Assembly: GCA_028705775.1 (NCBI GenBank)
Contig: JAQWCW010000016.1
Location: forward strand, 1-63,301
Length of the DNA stretch: 63,301 nucleotides
Origin: Eubacteriales bacterium
GTDB lineage: Bacteria; Bacillota; Clostridia; Christensenellales; Aristaeellaceae
Direction of reading: 5' to 3'
The notes beneath the pieces are model-generated. The model worked only from the letters and a program-made list of their open reading frames with translations. It was not told the origin of the DNA and ran no database searches. The position numbers and the translations under genes are program-made. Of this stretch, positions 8,123 through 16,665 are shown one piece after another. Within the stretch, counting starts at the first letter, position 1, and every line of letters begins with the position of its first letter.

Positions 8123-9784
8123 TTATTCGGCGCTCCGCACGGTTATGGTACCGCAAATTCGTGTTCTGCTTCCGTCCGCGCCTATAAGCGTCCATCCGTC
8201 CTCGTCTATCGTAACGTCATACTTGACGGAGGCGTGGCTTTCGCGCGCCGCGCTGACCTTCAGGTTTGCCCTGCCGAGCCGCAAACGGCGGATTTCCCAC
8301 TCGTTCCAACAAAGCGGCATTGACGGCGAGAAGCGGATTTCCTTTTTCGGCGTGTTCGGCTCTACGCCGCAAAGCTTGGTAAGCACGGGATAGACAATCT
8401 GATTGAGGCGCATCGCCGTCAGCACGTCGCCCTCGCAGTCGGGACGAATCGGCATACAGCGGTACATTGAATCTGTATTTTTTTCAAGTACGCCGAGCAG
8501 CTTTTCAACATCCATGCCGTCGTCGTCAGCGCCCGCGAATTCACTGAGCATTTTTTCGGCGGCAGCTCTTTCGGTTTCGGGCGCTTCGCCCGTAAAATGC
8601 TCAAGCATATCAAGATAAAGGCTCTCGGCGCGGGCTATTCCTGCGCTTCTTGCGCCGGACGCGCAAAGGCGCTTATAGGCGGCGGCAAGCGACGGGAAAA
8701 GCGTCCTCAGGCTGTCGTCATCCCCCGAAAAGCGCCAAGCGAGCGACGCGGAGCGGGTATAAAGCGCAAGCTCCTCCTCCGAGGCTCCGGAAAGGCTGTT
8801 TTCAAGCAGGAGTATCGTGTTCCATGCCGCGCCGTACTGATTGAGCGCAAGCAGCCCGGGAAGCGCGGGAAGCGTTCCCGATATGGTTGTCGTCGGGTTT
8901 TCCGGCAAGCCGGTCAAAAGCGCGCGGCCGTCCGCGTTCTCGTACAGAAGCCAGTCGTAGGAAAAAACTGCCCACTGGATTGCCTGCATGAGCGTCGGGT
9001 CGGGCAGCATATAGACCGCGTTGTCCACAAAGCGGGTATAGCGCGCCGATTTTTCGGCAAAAAGGGCGCTTGATTCGCCGCGCAAAGCGTCAAGCGCGTC
9101 CTCCGCTTGCATTCTGCTGCGGCGCGAGCCGGCGATGAAAAGCCGAAGGGTTTTTTCGCCCCTTGCGGGCAGGCGAAGGCGGTAGAAAAGCCGCCCGTTT
9201 GCGCCGTGCCCCGCCGTGTTCCCGAAGCCGTAAACCTCGGGAGTTGAATCCCAGAGCAATACGGGGCAGTCCGTCTGCGCGCCGAACGCTATGTGATAGG
9301 GCTTGAGCCTGTTTCTGGCAAAGAACGCGCGCGAGCGCTCGTCATACTCAACGATGTCGCCTGTCGTTTCCTCATCGCCCGACATATCCATAAGCTCCGT
9401 TCTGACGGTGAAGGATACCTCGGCATAGCGCGGAACGTCATAAAGATTGGTAAGCGAAATATCGATTACCATTCCGGGCCGCATATCGGGAACAAACTGC
9501 GTGCGGCGGATGACAAGCCCCTTATCCGGCAGCTTATAGAAGAATTCGTTCTCGAACGGACGCGCGCGATAGGCGCACGCCTCGGTAAGGGGAACGTCCT
9601 CGACGGCAAAATAGAATCCGTCGGCAAGCTTGATATTCTTGAGAAACACGCCGCCGCGCTCGCCCGTTTCGCCAACCTCGGGGAAAAGCCCGTTCTGCGA
9701 GCCGACGCAGTACAGCATATCGCCTGACGTAAGGCAAAGGGCGGTAAGCCTGTCGCGGCTCACAACGGAATACGAACTTAGCAT
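8123..9784 (-). CDS. Putative six-hairpin glycosidase-like protein
   Basis: A 553-residue cytoplasmic-looking protein without a signal peptide. The first about 230 residues look like a beta-sandwich (many short strands, aromatic residues), and residues about 240-400 are helix-rich with YDWLLYEN and a GLPENPTT segment, similar in layout to (alpha/alpha)6 glycosidases and phosphorylases such as GH94/GDE-type enzymes. I do not recognise catalytic acids with certainty, so substrate and activity are unknown. GGAGG precedes the ATG by six bases. It may be the last but one gene of the coaD operon. Confidence 0.4.
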   Translation of the reverse strand: MLSSYSVVSRDRLTALCLTSGDMLYCVGSQNGLFPEVGETGERGGVFLKNIKLADGFYFAVEDVPLTEACAYRARPFENEFFYKLPDKGLVIRRTQFVPDMRPGMVIDISLTNLYDVPRYAEVSFTVRTELMDMSGDEETTGDIVEYDERSRAFFARNRLKPYHIAFGAQTDCPVLLWDSTPEVYGFGNTAGHGANGRLFYRLRLPARGEKTLRLFIAGSRRSRMQAEDALDALRGESSALFAEKSARYTRFVDNAVYMLPDPTLMQAIQWAVFSYDWLLYENADGRALLTGLPENPTTTISGTLPALPGLLALNQYGAAWNTILLLENSLSGASEEELALYTRSASLAWRFSGDDDSLRTLFPSLAAAYKRLCASGARSAGIARAESLYLDMLEHFTGEAPETERAAAEKMLSEFAGADDDGMDVEKLLGVLEKNTDSMYRCMPIRPDCEGDVLTAMRLNQIVYPVLTKLCGVEPNTPKKEIRFSPSMPLCWNEWEIRRLRLGRANLKVSAARESHASVKYDVTIDEDGWTLIGADGSRTRICGTITVRSAE

Positions 9785-9803
9785 AAGCGCCTCCGATACT
9801 GCT

Positions 9804-10421
9804 TTATCTGTTGTTCAGGTTCTGCCTTGACGCGCGGACGGTCGTGAGCATTTCCGAAACATAATGGTCCATTTCAACGTGCAGGCTGTCAAGATAGCTC
9901 TTGACCTTGGTTTGCAGCTCAAGCATTTCCTGCGTCGCCTGCGAGCGATACTGGTCAGCCTCAACCTTGGCAGTCTGAAGCACCTGCTCCTGACTTACCA
10001 TGTACGCCCCCTTTTCCTGCGCCGACTGGATAATCTGCGCCGCCTGAGCGTTAGCGTCGTTTATGCGCTGCTGGCACTCCTGCATCGTTTTCTGCTCAAG
10101 CTGCTGGGCGCGCGCGGAGGCTTCCTCCGTTGTGCGCTGCGCCTGAGCCGCGGCGTTGTCAAGGGTCTGCTGCGCGTTCTTCTGGCTGTCCTCAACTGTA
10201 AGGCGGGCCTTGTTGTTCGCTTGGGAGATAATCTCCTCCTGCTGGCTGAGAACGGTGCTTGCCTGCGATATTGCGGACGGAACTTCATCATGCAGCTGAT
10301 TGAGCCAGCTTAGAAGCAAGTCCCTGTCCATCACATAGGTATTGAGCGCAACCGCCTGACGGCGCGCCCCCGAAATCTCCGATGTGATATTGTCGAGCAA
10401 GGTGTTAAAGGTATCCTGCAT
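9804..10421 (-). CDS. Coiled-coil protein, DivIVA/ATP-synthase-b-like
   Basis: A 205-residue protein made almost entirely of a long coiled coil rich in Gln, Ala and Glu (about residues 45-165), with no membrane segment. Proteins of this type are often annotated as DivIVA-like or V-type ATPase subunit H-like and are common next to coaD in clostridia; their role is unclear but may concern cell shape or division. The ATG has GGGAGA about ten bases upstream. It starts five bases after coaD ends, so it is in the same operon. Confidence 0.6.
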   Translation of the reverse strand: MQDTFNTLLDNITSEISGARRQAVALNTYVMDRDLLLSWLNQLHDEVPSAISQASTVLSQQEEIISQANNKARLTVEDSQKNAQQTLDNAAAQAQRTTEEASARAQQLEQKTMQECQQRINDANAQAAQIIQSAQEKGAYMVSQEQVLQTAKVEADQYRSQATQEMLELQTKVKSYLDSLHVEMDHYVSEMLTTVRASRQNLNNR

Positions 10422-10426
10422 ACGGC

Positions 10427-10930
10427 TTATCTCCCTTCCGATATATGGTAATACTCATAGAGCGCCTTTTGAGCCTCCGGCGAGGCGTAAGAGGTAACGT
10501 CGCCCCCGAACGAGGCAATCTGCCTGACCATCGAGCCGGAAATATAGCTCGTTTCAGGCGAGGTGAACAGCGCTATCGTTTCAACGGCGTAGCCCATATC
10601 GCTTCCGAGCTGATGGTTTATATGCGCAGTTTGCATTTCGGAGTCCATATCTATACCGTTGCGAACGCCGCGGATGCAAAAATGGATGTCCTCCTTGCGG
10701 AGATAGTCCACAAGCAAGCCGCTGAAAGATGAAACGCGGACGTTTTCCATGCCCTTTATGCTGTCCTCGATGATAGCCATCCTGCGCGTGACGGGCAGGC
10801 AGCAGCGCTTTTCGGGGTTATGCAGAACCGCAACGATGACCTCGTCAAACAGCGCGGTTGCGCGGCGGAGGATATCGCGGTGTCCGTAGGTAAACGGGTC
10901 AAAGGAACCGGCATAAACGGCGCGCTTCAT
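10427..10930 (-). CDS. coaD: Phosphopantetheine adenylyltransferase
   Basis: Makes dephospho-CoA from ATP and 4'-phosphopantetheine, the penultimate step of CoA synthesis. The start MKRAVYAGSFDPFTYGH holds the nucleotidyltransferase T/HxGH motif (TYGH), and IRGVRNGIDMDSE and the ISGSMVR motif are the usual CoaD landmarks. I chose the ATG at 10930, which gives 167 residues and the usual family N-terminus; a GTG at 10942 overlapping the rsmD stop and a TTG at 10936 are alternatives. The order rsmD-coaD is standard in Firmicutes. Confidence 0.95.
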   Translation of the reverse strand: MKRAVYAGSFDPFTYGHRDILRRATALFDEVIVAVLHNPEKRCCLPVTRRMAIIEDSIKGMENVRVSSFSGLLVDYLRKEDIHFCIRGVRNGIDMDSEMQTAHINHQLGSDMGYAVETIALFTSPETSYISGSMVRQIASFGGDVTSYASPEAQKALYEYYHISEGR

Positions 10931-10938
10931 TTTCAAGG

Positions 10939-11502
10939 TCACTCCTTTTCATCGGTGGTTTTACAGGGCGTTACAAAGCTGATTACCGTATCGCGGTATT
11001 TGCGTTCGTCAAGAAGCTCAAAGCCGCAGGGAAGCACAAGCGGATGACGGACGGAGCGCTCAACAGCTATAAGCGCGCCCTCCTCCAGCCTGCCCGTCTC
11101 ACGGAGCAGCGAGAGCATTTTTTCATAGTCGCAAAGCTCATACGGCGGGTCGAGAAAGACGAGCGAGAAGCGCTTTGTCATCCTCTGCAGCGCTGCCTCA
11201 TAGGGAATTGCGTAAAGCTCGGTTTTATCCTCCAAACGGAGCGAGGCTATGTTCTGCCTCAGCGTCTTTACCGCCTCGCGCCCGCTGTCGCACAGCACCG
11301 CGAAGCCCGCGCCGCGTGAAAGCGCCTCGAACGCCAGCGCTCCTGAGCCGGCAAACAGGTCAAGAACCGTCGTTTCCTCGTCGATTCTTTCGCGCAGGAT
11401 GTTGAAAAGGCTTTCCCGCACCTGGTCGAGCGTCGGGCGGGTTTTATCCGTCTTTGGCGCGAGGAATACTCTCCCCCGCATATCTCCGGCGATTATGCGC
11501 AT
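10939..11502 (-). CDS. rsmD: 16S rRNA (guanine(966)-N2)-methyltransferase
   Basis: A 187-residue SAM-dependent methyltransferase that modifies G966 of 16S rRNA. Visible motifs: MRIIAGDMRGR at the start, TRPTLDQVRESLFNIL, the SAM-binding VLDLFAGSGALAFEALSRGA and the catalytic DPPY (about residue 118). Its start codon overlaps the stop of the upstream membrane protein by one base, and its stop lies in the coaD leader, so it is in the middle of an operon. Confidence 0.95.
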   Translation of the reverse strand: MRIIAGDMRGRVFLAPKTDKTRPTLDQVRESLFNILRERIDEETTVLDLFAGSGALAFEALSRGAGFAVLCDSGREAVKTLRQNIASLRLEDKTELYAIPYEAALQRMTKRFSLVFLDPPYELCDYEKMLSLLRETGRLEEGALIAVERSVRHPLVLPCGFELLDERKYRDTVISFVTPCKTTDEKE

Positions 11503-12326
11503 TAAATAAGCTGTTCCGGACCCTTCTGCTGACGGGCGCGGCGCTCCTTCTTTTCCTTAATCTTTTTGCGGCGCTCAGCGCGCGCTATGCTTCCGTGCGT
11601 AAGCGCCCTGTCGCGCTTTCCGAGCTTATAGCCAATCGGGAAGGCAAGAGGCGCGACGAGGCAGAGCAGGGGCGAAAGCCGCTCCAGAACGAGCAGCGCG
11701 TCATAGTTTTCCGCGCCAACCATCTGAACCAGCGGGAACAAATCAAGGCGCACAACCGTGCGGAAAATGGTCAGCCACTGAACCTGATTCACGCTCTGAT
11801 AATACGAAAGCGCGTAGGAAAACTCCTCGCGGCGGGCGCTCGTTGTCATCCAGCGCGGAAGCGACTGAAGTTGATAGCCCATTCTTTGCGTGAATATCGC
11901 AAGCACGCAGGCGGCGATAAAGAAAGGAAGCACGCCGAGCGCCATTGCAACCCATGCCTTTTTTGCGCCAAAGCAGCGGTCGCGCTCCGTCTGCGGAATA
12001 GGCTTGCCGCTTTCATTCCTGCGGAACATGATTTCGGAAAACTGCGCGTCCTGAACGCCCCAGCTTGAGCCGGAGATGAACAAAAGCGCGGCAACAGCCC
12101 CGTAAAGCAGCAGATTCGTTATAACGCGAACCGCAACGGAGCCGAACGAAAGCGCGCTGCCCAAAAGAAAATAAAGAACGATTGCCAGAAGCTGATAGCC
12201 GAAAACCGTAAGCGCATACCTGCGGGCAGGCTTTGCAAACGCCCTTTCTGCATATAGCATCGGCTTTTCTATCGGCTTGATTGCGCCCCTGTCGTTCTTC
12301 TTTTTGTGCTGCGAGTTTTCCATCAT
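11502..12326 (-). CDS. Membrane protein of unknown function
   Basis: A 274-residue protein with about five hydrophobic segments (near residues 40-60, 68-90, 127-150, 185-200, 215-235) and strongly basic tails: a Lys-rich N-terminus and a C-terminus with RAERRKKIKEKKERR. I recognise no family. It is squeezed between the 5-formyl-THF cyclo-ligase (four-base overlap) and rsmD (one-base overlap), so it is transcribed with housekeeping genes. Confidence 0.6.
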   Translation of the reverse strand: MMENSQHKKKNDRGAIKPIEKPMLYAERAFAKPARRYALTVFGYQLLAIVLYFLLGSALSFGSVAVRVITNLLLYGAVAALLFISGSSWGVQDAQFSEIMFRRNESGKPIPQTERDRCFGAKKAWVAMALGVLPFFIAACVLAIFTQRMGYQLQSLPRWMTTSARREEFSYALSYYQSVNQVQWLTIFRTVVRLDLFPLVQMVGAENYDALLVLERLSPLLCLVAPLAFPIGYKLGKRDRALTHGSIARAERRKKIKEKKERRARQQKGPEQLI

Positions 12327-12868
12327 TTGTCCTCCTCAGCCACAACCACCTGATGCATAACAATATCATGGCTTTCGCGGTGAATATAATCCACCACCTG
12401 GCAGGTGAACACGGGGCAGACCGTATGGCACTGGTGCGAGGCAAGATAGCGGTCATAATAGCCGCCGCCGTGCCCGACCCTGACGCCGCTTCTTGTTACG
12501 GCAACGCACGGAACGAGCAGCAAATCAATCGCGTTCGGGGTTGCGCGGAGCACGCTCTTTCCATGCCCCTTCAGCCCGAACATTCCGACCTCCATATCAC
12601 TCTCGTCGCGCACAAGCCCGTAGGTCATAATTCCGTCCTCATGGCAGGCGGGGAAATACAGCTGCTTATGCTGCGCCCAGAGCGCGCGATAAAGCGGATA
12701 CAAATCCGGCTCGGACTTTGTGGGAGCGAAGGCGTATATCCTGCGGTACGGCTCGCAAAGGACGAGCAGCTTATCATAAAGAATCTGCGTTTCCTTTTTG
12801 CGCTGTTCCTCGGTCATTTCCCCGATGCGGCTGCGAATTTCCCTGCGAAGTTCCGGCGTAGTCATCAT
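12323..12868 (-). CDS. 5-formyltetrahydrofolate cyclo-ligase
   Basis: Uses ATP to turn 5-formyl-THF into 5,10-methenyl-THF, returning a storage folate to one-carbon metabolism. The 181-residue protein has the N-terminal LRREIRSRIG helix, the substrate-site PACHEDG region and the family signature RVGHGGGYYDRYL (about residues 138-150). The ATG at 12868 (or the next at 12865) follows AAAGGAG; an upstream TTG at 12889 is ruled out because the ribosome site lies after it. Symbols in use are fau/ygfA or mthfs. Confidence 0.92.
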   Translation of the reverse strand: MMTTPELRREIRSRIGEMTEEQRKKETQILYDKLLVLCEPYRRIYAFAPTKSEPDLYPLYRALWAQHKQLYFPACHEDGIMTYGLVRDESDMEVGMFGLKGHGKSVLRATPNAIDLLLVPCVAVTRSGVRVGHGGGYYDRYLASHQCHTVCPVFTCQVVDYIHRESHDIVMHQVVVAEEDK

Positions 12869-12937
12869 AAGGCAAGCTCCTTTAAGCAAAGCCGCGTAGC
12901 GGCAGCGTATATTCGGCGTTGTTGGTATTATTTCGAT

Positions 12938-12967
12938 GAAAACACGCCGAATCCTCTCTTTGGCGTG
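12938..12967 (-). terminator. Possible weak terminator after alr
   Basis: On the minus strand CACGCC and GGCGTG pair across a 13-base loop and are followed by TTTTC. It sits just after alr and may only partly stop transcription into the folate cyclo-ligase gene. Confidence 0.4.
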
Positions 12968-12977
12968 AAAGAACGGG

Positions 12978-14141
12978 CTATCCCTGACATTTGAATGGGT
13001 TTTCGACGAGGCGCCCGCCGATTCGGTAAAGGCGCTTGACGCGAAGGGACGGCGCGCAGATTATTTCATACGAAATGGTTTCAGCCCATCCCGCAATATC
13101 GTCGGCGGTAATTGCTTCATTCCCGTCCCTGCCAAGGAGCGTTACCGCCTGATTGCAGGCGCATTCGGGAATGTCCGTTACGTCTATCATCATCTGGTCC
13201 ATGCAGATTCTGCCGATAATCGGCGCTCTTTTGCCGCATACCAGTACAGAGCCCTTGCCCGTGGCAAGGCGGTGATAGCCGTCCGCATAGCCGCAGCAGA
13301 CGGTTGCGACGCGGGTTTTCCTGCCCGCGCGGAAAATGCAGCCGTAGCTGACCGCCTCGCCCGCGTCAATCTCCTTGATATGCGTTATCAGCGCCTTCCA
13401 CTCCATCGCGGGGCGCACATCAATCAGCCCGACGCCCGTCGGGTCGTAGCCGTACATCGTGATTCCAAGGCGCACCATGTCCATATGCGCCTCGTTATAG
13501 CGGTATATAGCAGCCGAATTCGCGGCGTGAACGGTAATCCCGTCCGGCAGGAAGCTCAGCATATCCTTTAAGCGGGAAAGCTGCATTTTCGTATACGAAT
13601 CATCCTTGGGGTTGTCGCTGTCCGCAAAATGCGTAAAAGCGCCGGTGAGCTTGACGCGCGGCGATTTTTCGATTTCGCGCATAACGCTTTGCAGCTCCTC
13701 CCTTCCGCGGACGCCGATGCGCCCCATTCCGGTATCGAGCTTCAAATGAACATATGCGTCCGCGCCAAGGCGCTCGGCGGCAGCTTCAAGCAGCCTTATA
13801 TGCTCAGGCGTATAAACAGCCTGCGTAAGCGACAGGCGCACAACGTCGTCCTCAAGCCCGAAAGGCATTCCGCCGAGCACGAGAATCGGCGCGTCAATTC
13901 CGGCGCGGCGAAGGTTTTCGCCCTCGTCAACGCCGCTGACGCCGAGCATATCCGCGCCCGCATCAAGCGCCTGAAACGCCACGGGCACGTCGCCGTGCCC
14001 GTATGCGTTCGCTTTGACTATCGCCATTATTTTTTGCTCAGGCGCTGCCGTCTTGGCTGAAACGACGTTATCTCGAATCGCAGAAAGGTCGATTTCAAGC
14101 CAGCAGCCGCGCAGGAGTGATTCAGGAAGCGTTCTTATCAA
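12978..14141 (-). CDS. alr: Alanine racemase
   Basis: A PLP enzyme that makes D-alanine for peptidoglycan. The 387-residue chain has the PLP lysine in VKANAYGHG (K43), the catalytic Tyr in AVSYGCIF (Y266), and the usual RIGxRGREEL and ICMDQMMIDVTD segments. The start is a TTG at 14141 with GAGG eight bases upstream, giving the expected WLEIDLSAIRDN N-terminus. It starts ten bases after the ACT-domain gene ends, so it is probably in the paaK operon. A single alr is in view. Confidence 0.95.
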   Translation of the reverse strand: MIRTLPESLLRGCWLEIDLSAIRDNVVSAKTAAPEQKIMAIVKANAYGHGDVPVAFQALDAGADMLGVSGVDEGENLRRAGIDAPILVLGGMPFGLEDDVVRLSLTQAVYTPEHIRLLEAAAERLGADAYVHLKLDTGMGRIGVRGREELQSVMREIEKSPRVKLTGAFTHFADSDNPKDDSYTKMQLSRLKDMLSFLPDGITVHAANSAAIYRYNEAHMDMVRLGITMYGYDPTGVGLIDVRPAMEWKALITHIKEIDAGEAVSYGCIFRAGRKTRVATVCCGYADGYHRLATGKGSVLVCGKRAPIIGRICMDQMMIDVTDIPECACNQAVTLLGRDGNEAITADDIAGWAETISYEIICAPSLRVKRLYRIGGRLVENPFKCQG

Positions 14142-14151
14142 TCAAATCGCC

Positions 14152-14583
14152 TCACAGGGAGCGAACTTCCTCATTGGTGAGGATATGCACTCCACTTTTT
14201 TCAAGCACAGCAGCGCCCTTTTCAAGCTCCTGAACGCGGAAGATGATGACCGCGTTCTTGCCCTCGGAGCGGACGAAGCTGTAAAGATACTCAATCGAAA
14301 TTCCGGAAGCGGACAGGGTCTGAACAACGCTGTCAAGCCCGCCGGGGCAGTCGGGAACTTCGGCAGCCAGAACGTCGTTGAGCCGCGCGGTATAGCCCGC
14401 CTCGGTGATGACCTTCATCGCCTTTTCAGTATCGCTCATTACGGCGCGGATTATGCCGAAATCGGTGGTGTCACCTATGGAAAGGCTGACAAGGTCGATA
14501 TTGCTGTCCTTGAGCAGCTTTGTAAACTCGGCAAGCCTGCCGGGCGAGTTCTCTAGGAACACGGAAATCTGAGTAACAAACAT
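14152..14583 (-). CDS. ACT domain protein linked to phenylacetate-CoA ligase
   Basis: A 143-residue protein made of two ACT domains in tandem (about residues 3-65 and 72-140; ENSPGRLAEFTKLL is the typical ACT ligand loop). ACT domains bind amino acids. Small tandem-ACT proteins commonly follow paaK-type ligases in anaerobes, where they may sense aromatic amino acids; that role is inference. GGGAGG lies seven bases before the ATG. It is 46 bases downstream of the first paaK. Confidence 0.85.
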   Translation of the reverse strand: MFVTQISVFLENSPGRLAEFTKLLKDSNIDLVSLSIGDTTDFGIIRAVMSDTEKAMKVITEAGYTARLNDVLAAEVPDCPGGLDSVVQTLSASGISIEYLYSFVRSEGKNAVIIFRVQELEKGAAVLEKSGVHILTNEEVRSL

Positions 14584-14629
14584 ACCATTACCTCCCGATA
14601 TTTATTTTTCCCGTAAGGTCTGAGCGACC

Positions 14630-15946
14630 TCAGATATTCTTTTTATCCTTGCGCAAATCAATTATGCGCTTCGCCTTGCCCTCGGAGCGCGGCAGAGAGC
14701 CGGGCTGGCAGAGCTTTACCTTGCAGTGGACGAGCACGCTCGACGCGAGCTGCTCCTCAATGCGGCGCGTGAGGTTTTCAAGCCCGCGGACGGTATCCTC
14801 CATGCCCTCGGGCGCAAGCTCAACCTGCACCTCCATCGTGTCAAGCGTGCCTACGCGGTCGATTATAAGCTGATAGTTGGGCGTGATTCCCGGAACGCGG
14901 GTGAGCGCGAACTCAACCTGGCTCGGGAACACGTTAACGCCCCTGATAATAAGCATATCATCGGTTCTGCCGGTTATGCGGCTCATTCTGACGTGCGTTC
15001 TGCCGCAGGAGCAGGGCGCGGCGTCAAGCGTAGCCAAATCATGCGTGCGATAGCGGAGCAGCGGCATTCCCTGCTTGGTGAGCGTTGTGAAGGTCACGTC
15101 GCCCTGCTCGCCGTACGCCTGCGGCTTATCGTCCTTACCGATGGTTTCGACATAGAAATGGTCTTCCCATACGTGCAGCCCGTTCTTTACGGGGCATTCC
15201 ATAGCGACTCCTGGCCCTTGGATTTCGGTAAGCCCGTAAACGTCAAGCGCGATGATGCCGAGCATATCCTCGATTCGCTCGCGCATTCCCTCGCTCCACG
15301 GCTCAGCGCCGAAAACTCCGTATTTGAGCGAAAGCTCACCCTTTTTAATTCCCGCCGCCGCGATGTTTTCCGCAAGGTTGAGCGCGTAGGAGGGAGTGCA
15401 GGCGATTGCCGTAGCGTGGAAATCCTGCAAAAGCTGAATCTGGCGCTGGGTATTGCCGCCCGAAACGGGGATTACGGAAGCGCCGATGCGCTCCGCGCCG
15501 TAATGCGCGCCGAGACCGCCGGTGAAAAGCCCGTAGCCGTAGGCAACATGGACGACATCCTGCTTGGTTATTCCCGCGCAGGTCATGGAGCGAGCCATGT
15601 TTTCAGCCCAGCGGTCGATGTCGCCGCTTGTATAGCCCGCAACGCAGGGCTTGCCCGTCGTTCCGGAGGAGGCGTGTACGCGCGTTATCTGCGAAAGCGG
15701 GACGGCGAACATACCGAAGGGGTAATTATCGCGCAAATCCTGCTTCGTGGTGAAGGGCAGTTTGTCGATATCGTCAATCGACTGGATGTCCATCGGGGAA
15801 ACGCCCAATTCCTGCATTTTATTGCGGTAGAAGGGCACGTTTTCATAAACGCGGCGGACGACGGCGCGAAGGCGCTCGGACTGAACCTCATGAATTTCAT
15901 CGCGGGACATACATTCCATACGGGGATTCCAAATCATATTTTCCAT
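14630..15946 (-). CDS. paaK: Phenylacetate-CoA ligase (paralog 1)
   Basis: An adenylate-forming enzyme that activates phenylacetate or another aryl acid with ATP and CoA. Visible are the AMP-binding loop HASSGTTGKP, YGLTEIQGPG, and the C-terminal GRTDDMLIIRGVNVFPSQVE with the hinge and swivel of the PaaK family. About 438 residues from the ATG at 15946; an earlier TTG at 15955 and a later ATG at 15937 are also possible. It lies after iorB and before the ACT gene. With indolepyruvate oxidoreductase it points to oxidation of aromatic 2-keto acids. Confidence 0.9.
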   Translation of the reverse strand: MENMIWNPRMECMSRDEIHEVQSERLRAVVRRVYENVPFYRNKMQELGVSPMDIQSIDDIDKLPFTTKQDLRDNYPFGMFAVPLSQITRVHASSGTTGKPCVAGYTSGDIDRWAENMARSMTCAGITKQDVVHVAYGYGLFTGGLGAHYGAERIGASVIPVSGGNTQRQIQLLQDFHATAIACTPSYALNLAENIAAAGIKKGELSLKYGVFGAEPWSEGMRERIEDMLGIIALDVYGLTEIQGPGVAMECPVKNGLHVWEDHFYVETIGKDDKPQAYGEQGDVTFTTLTKQGMPLLRYRTHDLATLDAAPCSCGRTHVRMSRITGRTDDMLIIRGVNVFPSQVEFALTRVPGITPNYQLIIDRVGTLDTMEVQVELAPEGMEDTVRGLENLTRRIEEQLASSVLVHCKVKLCQPGSLPRSEGKAKRIIDLRKDKKNI

Positions 15947-16027
15947 AACTTTCAACGCTCCGTTTGTAATAAATTTATTGCTTGCTGAGTGGGCGGCGGA
16001 AAACCGCGCCCTATGAGGCGTTGGTTC

Positions 16028-16114
16028 GGGTTATGAAAACTCAATAAGCCATGCCGGAAACCGGCGCGAGGCAGCGCTCAGGCATTGCCAATGGATTATG
16101 AATTTTCATAACCC
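16028..16114. repeat. Inverted repeat after iorB
   Basis: GGGTTATGAAAA at 16028-16039 and TTTTCATAACCC at 16103-16114 are exact complements; the second arm is the 3' end of iorB itself. The loop holds a smaller GCCGG/CCGGC hairpin. The 140-base gap 15956-16095 shows nothing else. It could be a processing or attenuation structure between iorB and paaK. Confidence 0.4.
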
Positions 16115-16665
16115 AAGGTAAACGCCCTGCGGTTTAGCTCAAGATACTTTGCAGGAACGCATTTTTCAAGAGCGCTGAGCCACTTATCCTTTTCAAACGG
16201 GAGGCGCTTTGCCATAGCTCCCAGAAGAACGACATTGACAGCCTTTATGCTCCCCGCTTCCTCGGCAAGCTTATCGGCGGGAATTTCGCAGGCGCTTACG
16301 CGCTCCCTGATTCCGCCCAGCGGGTCGGCGGGATACTTCTCTGCGCCGGTTATAACGGGCATGGGAAGTATGCGCTGAGTGGAAACGATAATCGTTCCGT
16401 CCTTTGAAAGGAAGGGCAGCGCCCTTGCCGCCTCCAAAGACTCGAAAGCAAGAAGGAAATCCGCCTCGCCCTCGGAAACGAGCGGCGCGTAAACCTCGGA
16501 GCCGAAAATAACGTGCGTTATTACGGAGCCGCCGCGCTGCGCCATTCCGTGAACCTCGGAAACCTTGACGGCGAGATTTTCGGAAACGGCAAGCTGACCC
16601 AGAATTTTGCTGGCAAGCAGGGTTCCCTGCCCGCCGACGCCGACGATAACTATCTTATGATTCAT
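16096..16665 (-). CDS. iorB: Indolepyruvate:ferredoxin oxidoreductase, beta subunit
   Basis: The gamma-domain subunit of the TPP enzyme that oxidises indolepyruvate and other arylpyruvates to aryl-acetyl-CoA, passing electrons to ferredoxin. The 189-residue protein starts MNHKIVIVGVGGQGTLLASK, the standard GVGGQG motif of this subunit, and carries VHGMAQRGGSV. The ATG at 16665 overlaps the iorA stop (ATGA), which fixes the start; an upstream extension is a reading of iorA in another frame. Confidence 0.92.
   Translation of the reverse strand: MNHKIVIVGVGGQGTLLASKILGQLAVSENLAVKVSEVHGMAQRGGSVITHVIFGSEVYAPLVSEGEADFLLAFESLEAARALPFLSKDGTIIVSTQRILPMPVITGAEKYPADPLGGIRERVSACEIPADKLAEEAGSIKAVNVVLLGAMAKRLPFEKDKWLSALEKCVPAKYLELNRRAFTLGYENS

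Noticed and set aside
14726-15988. 420-codon plus-strand frame opposite paaK
   Set aside because: Antisense of a conserved ligase, no ribosome site, no recognisable domain.
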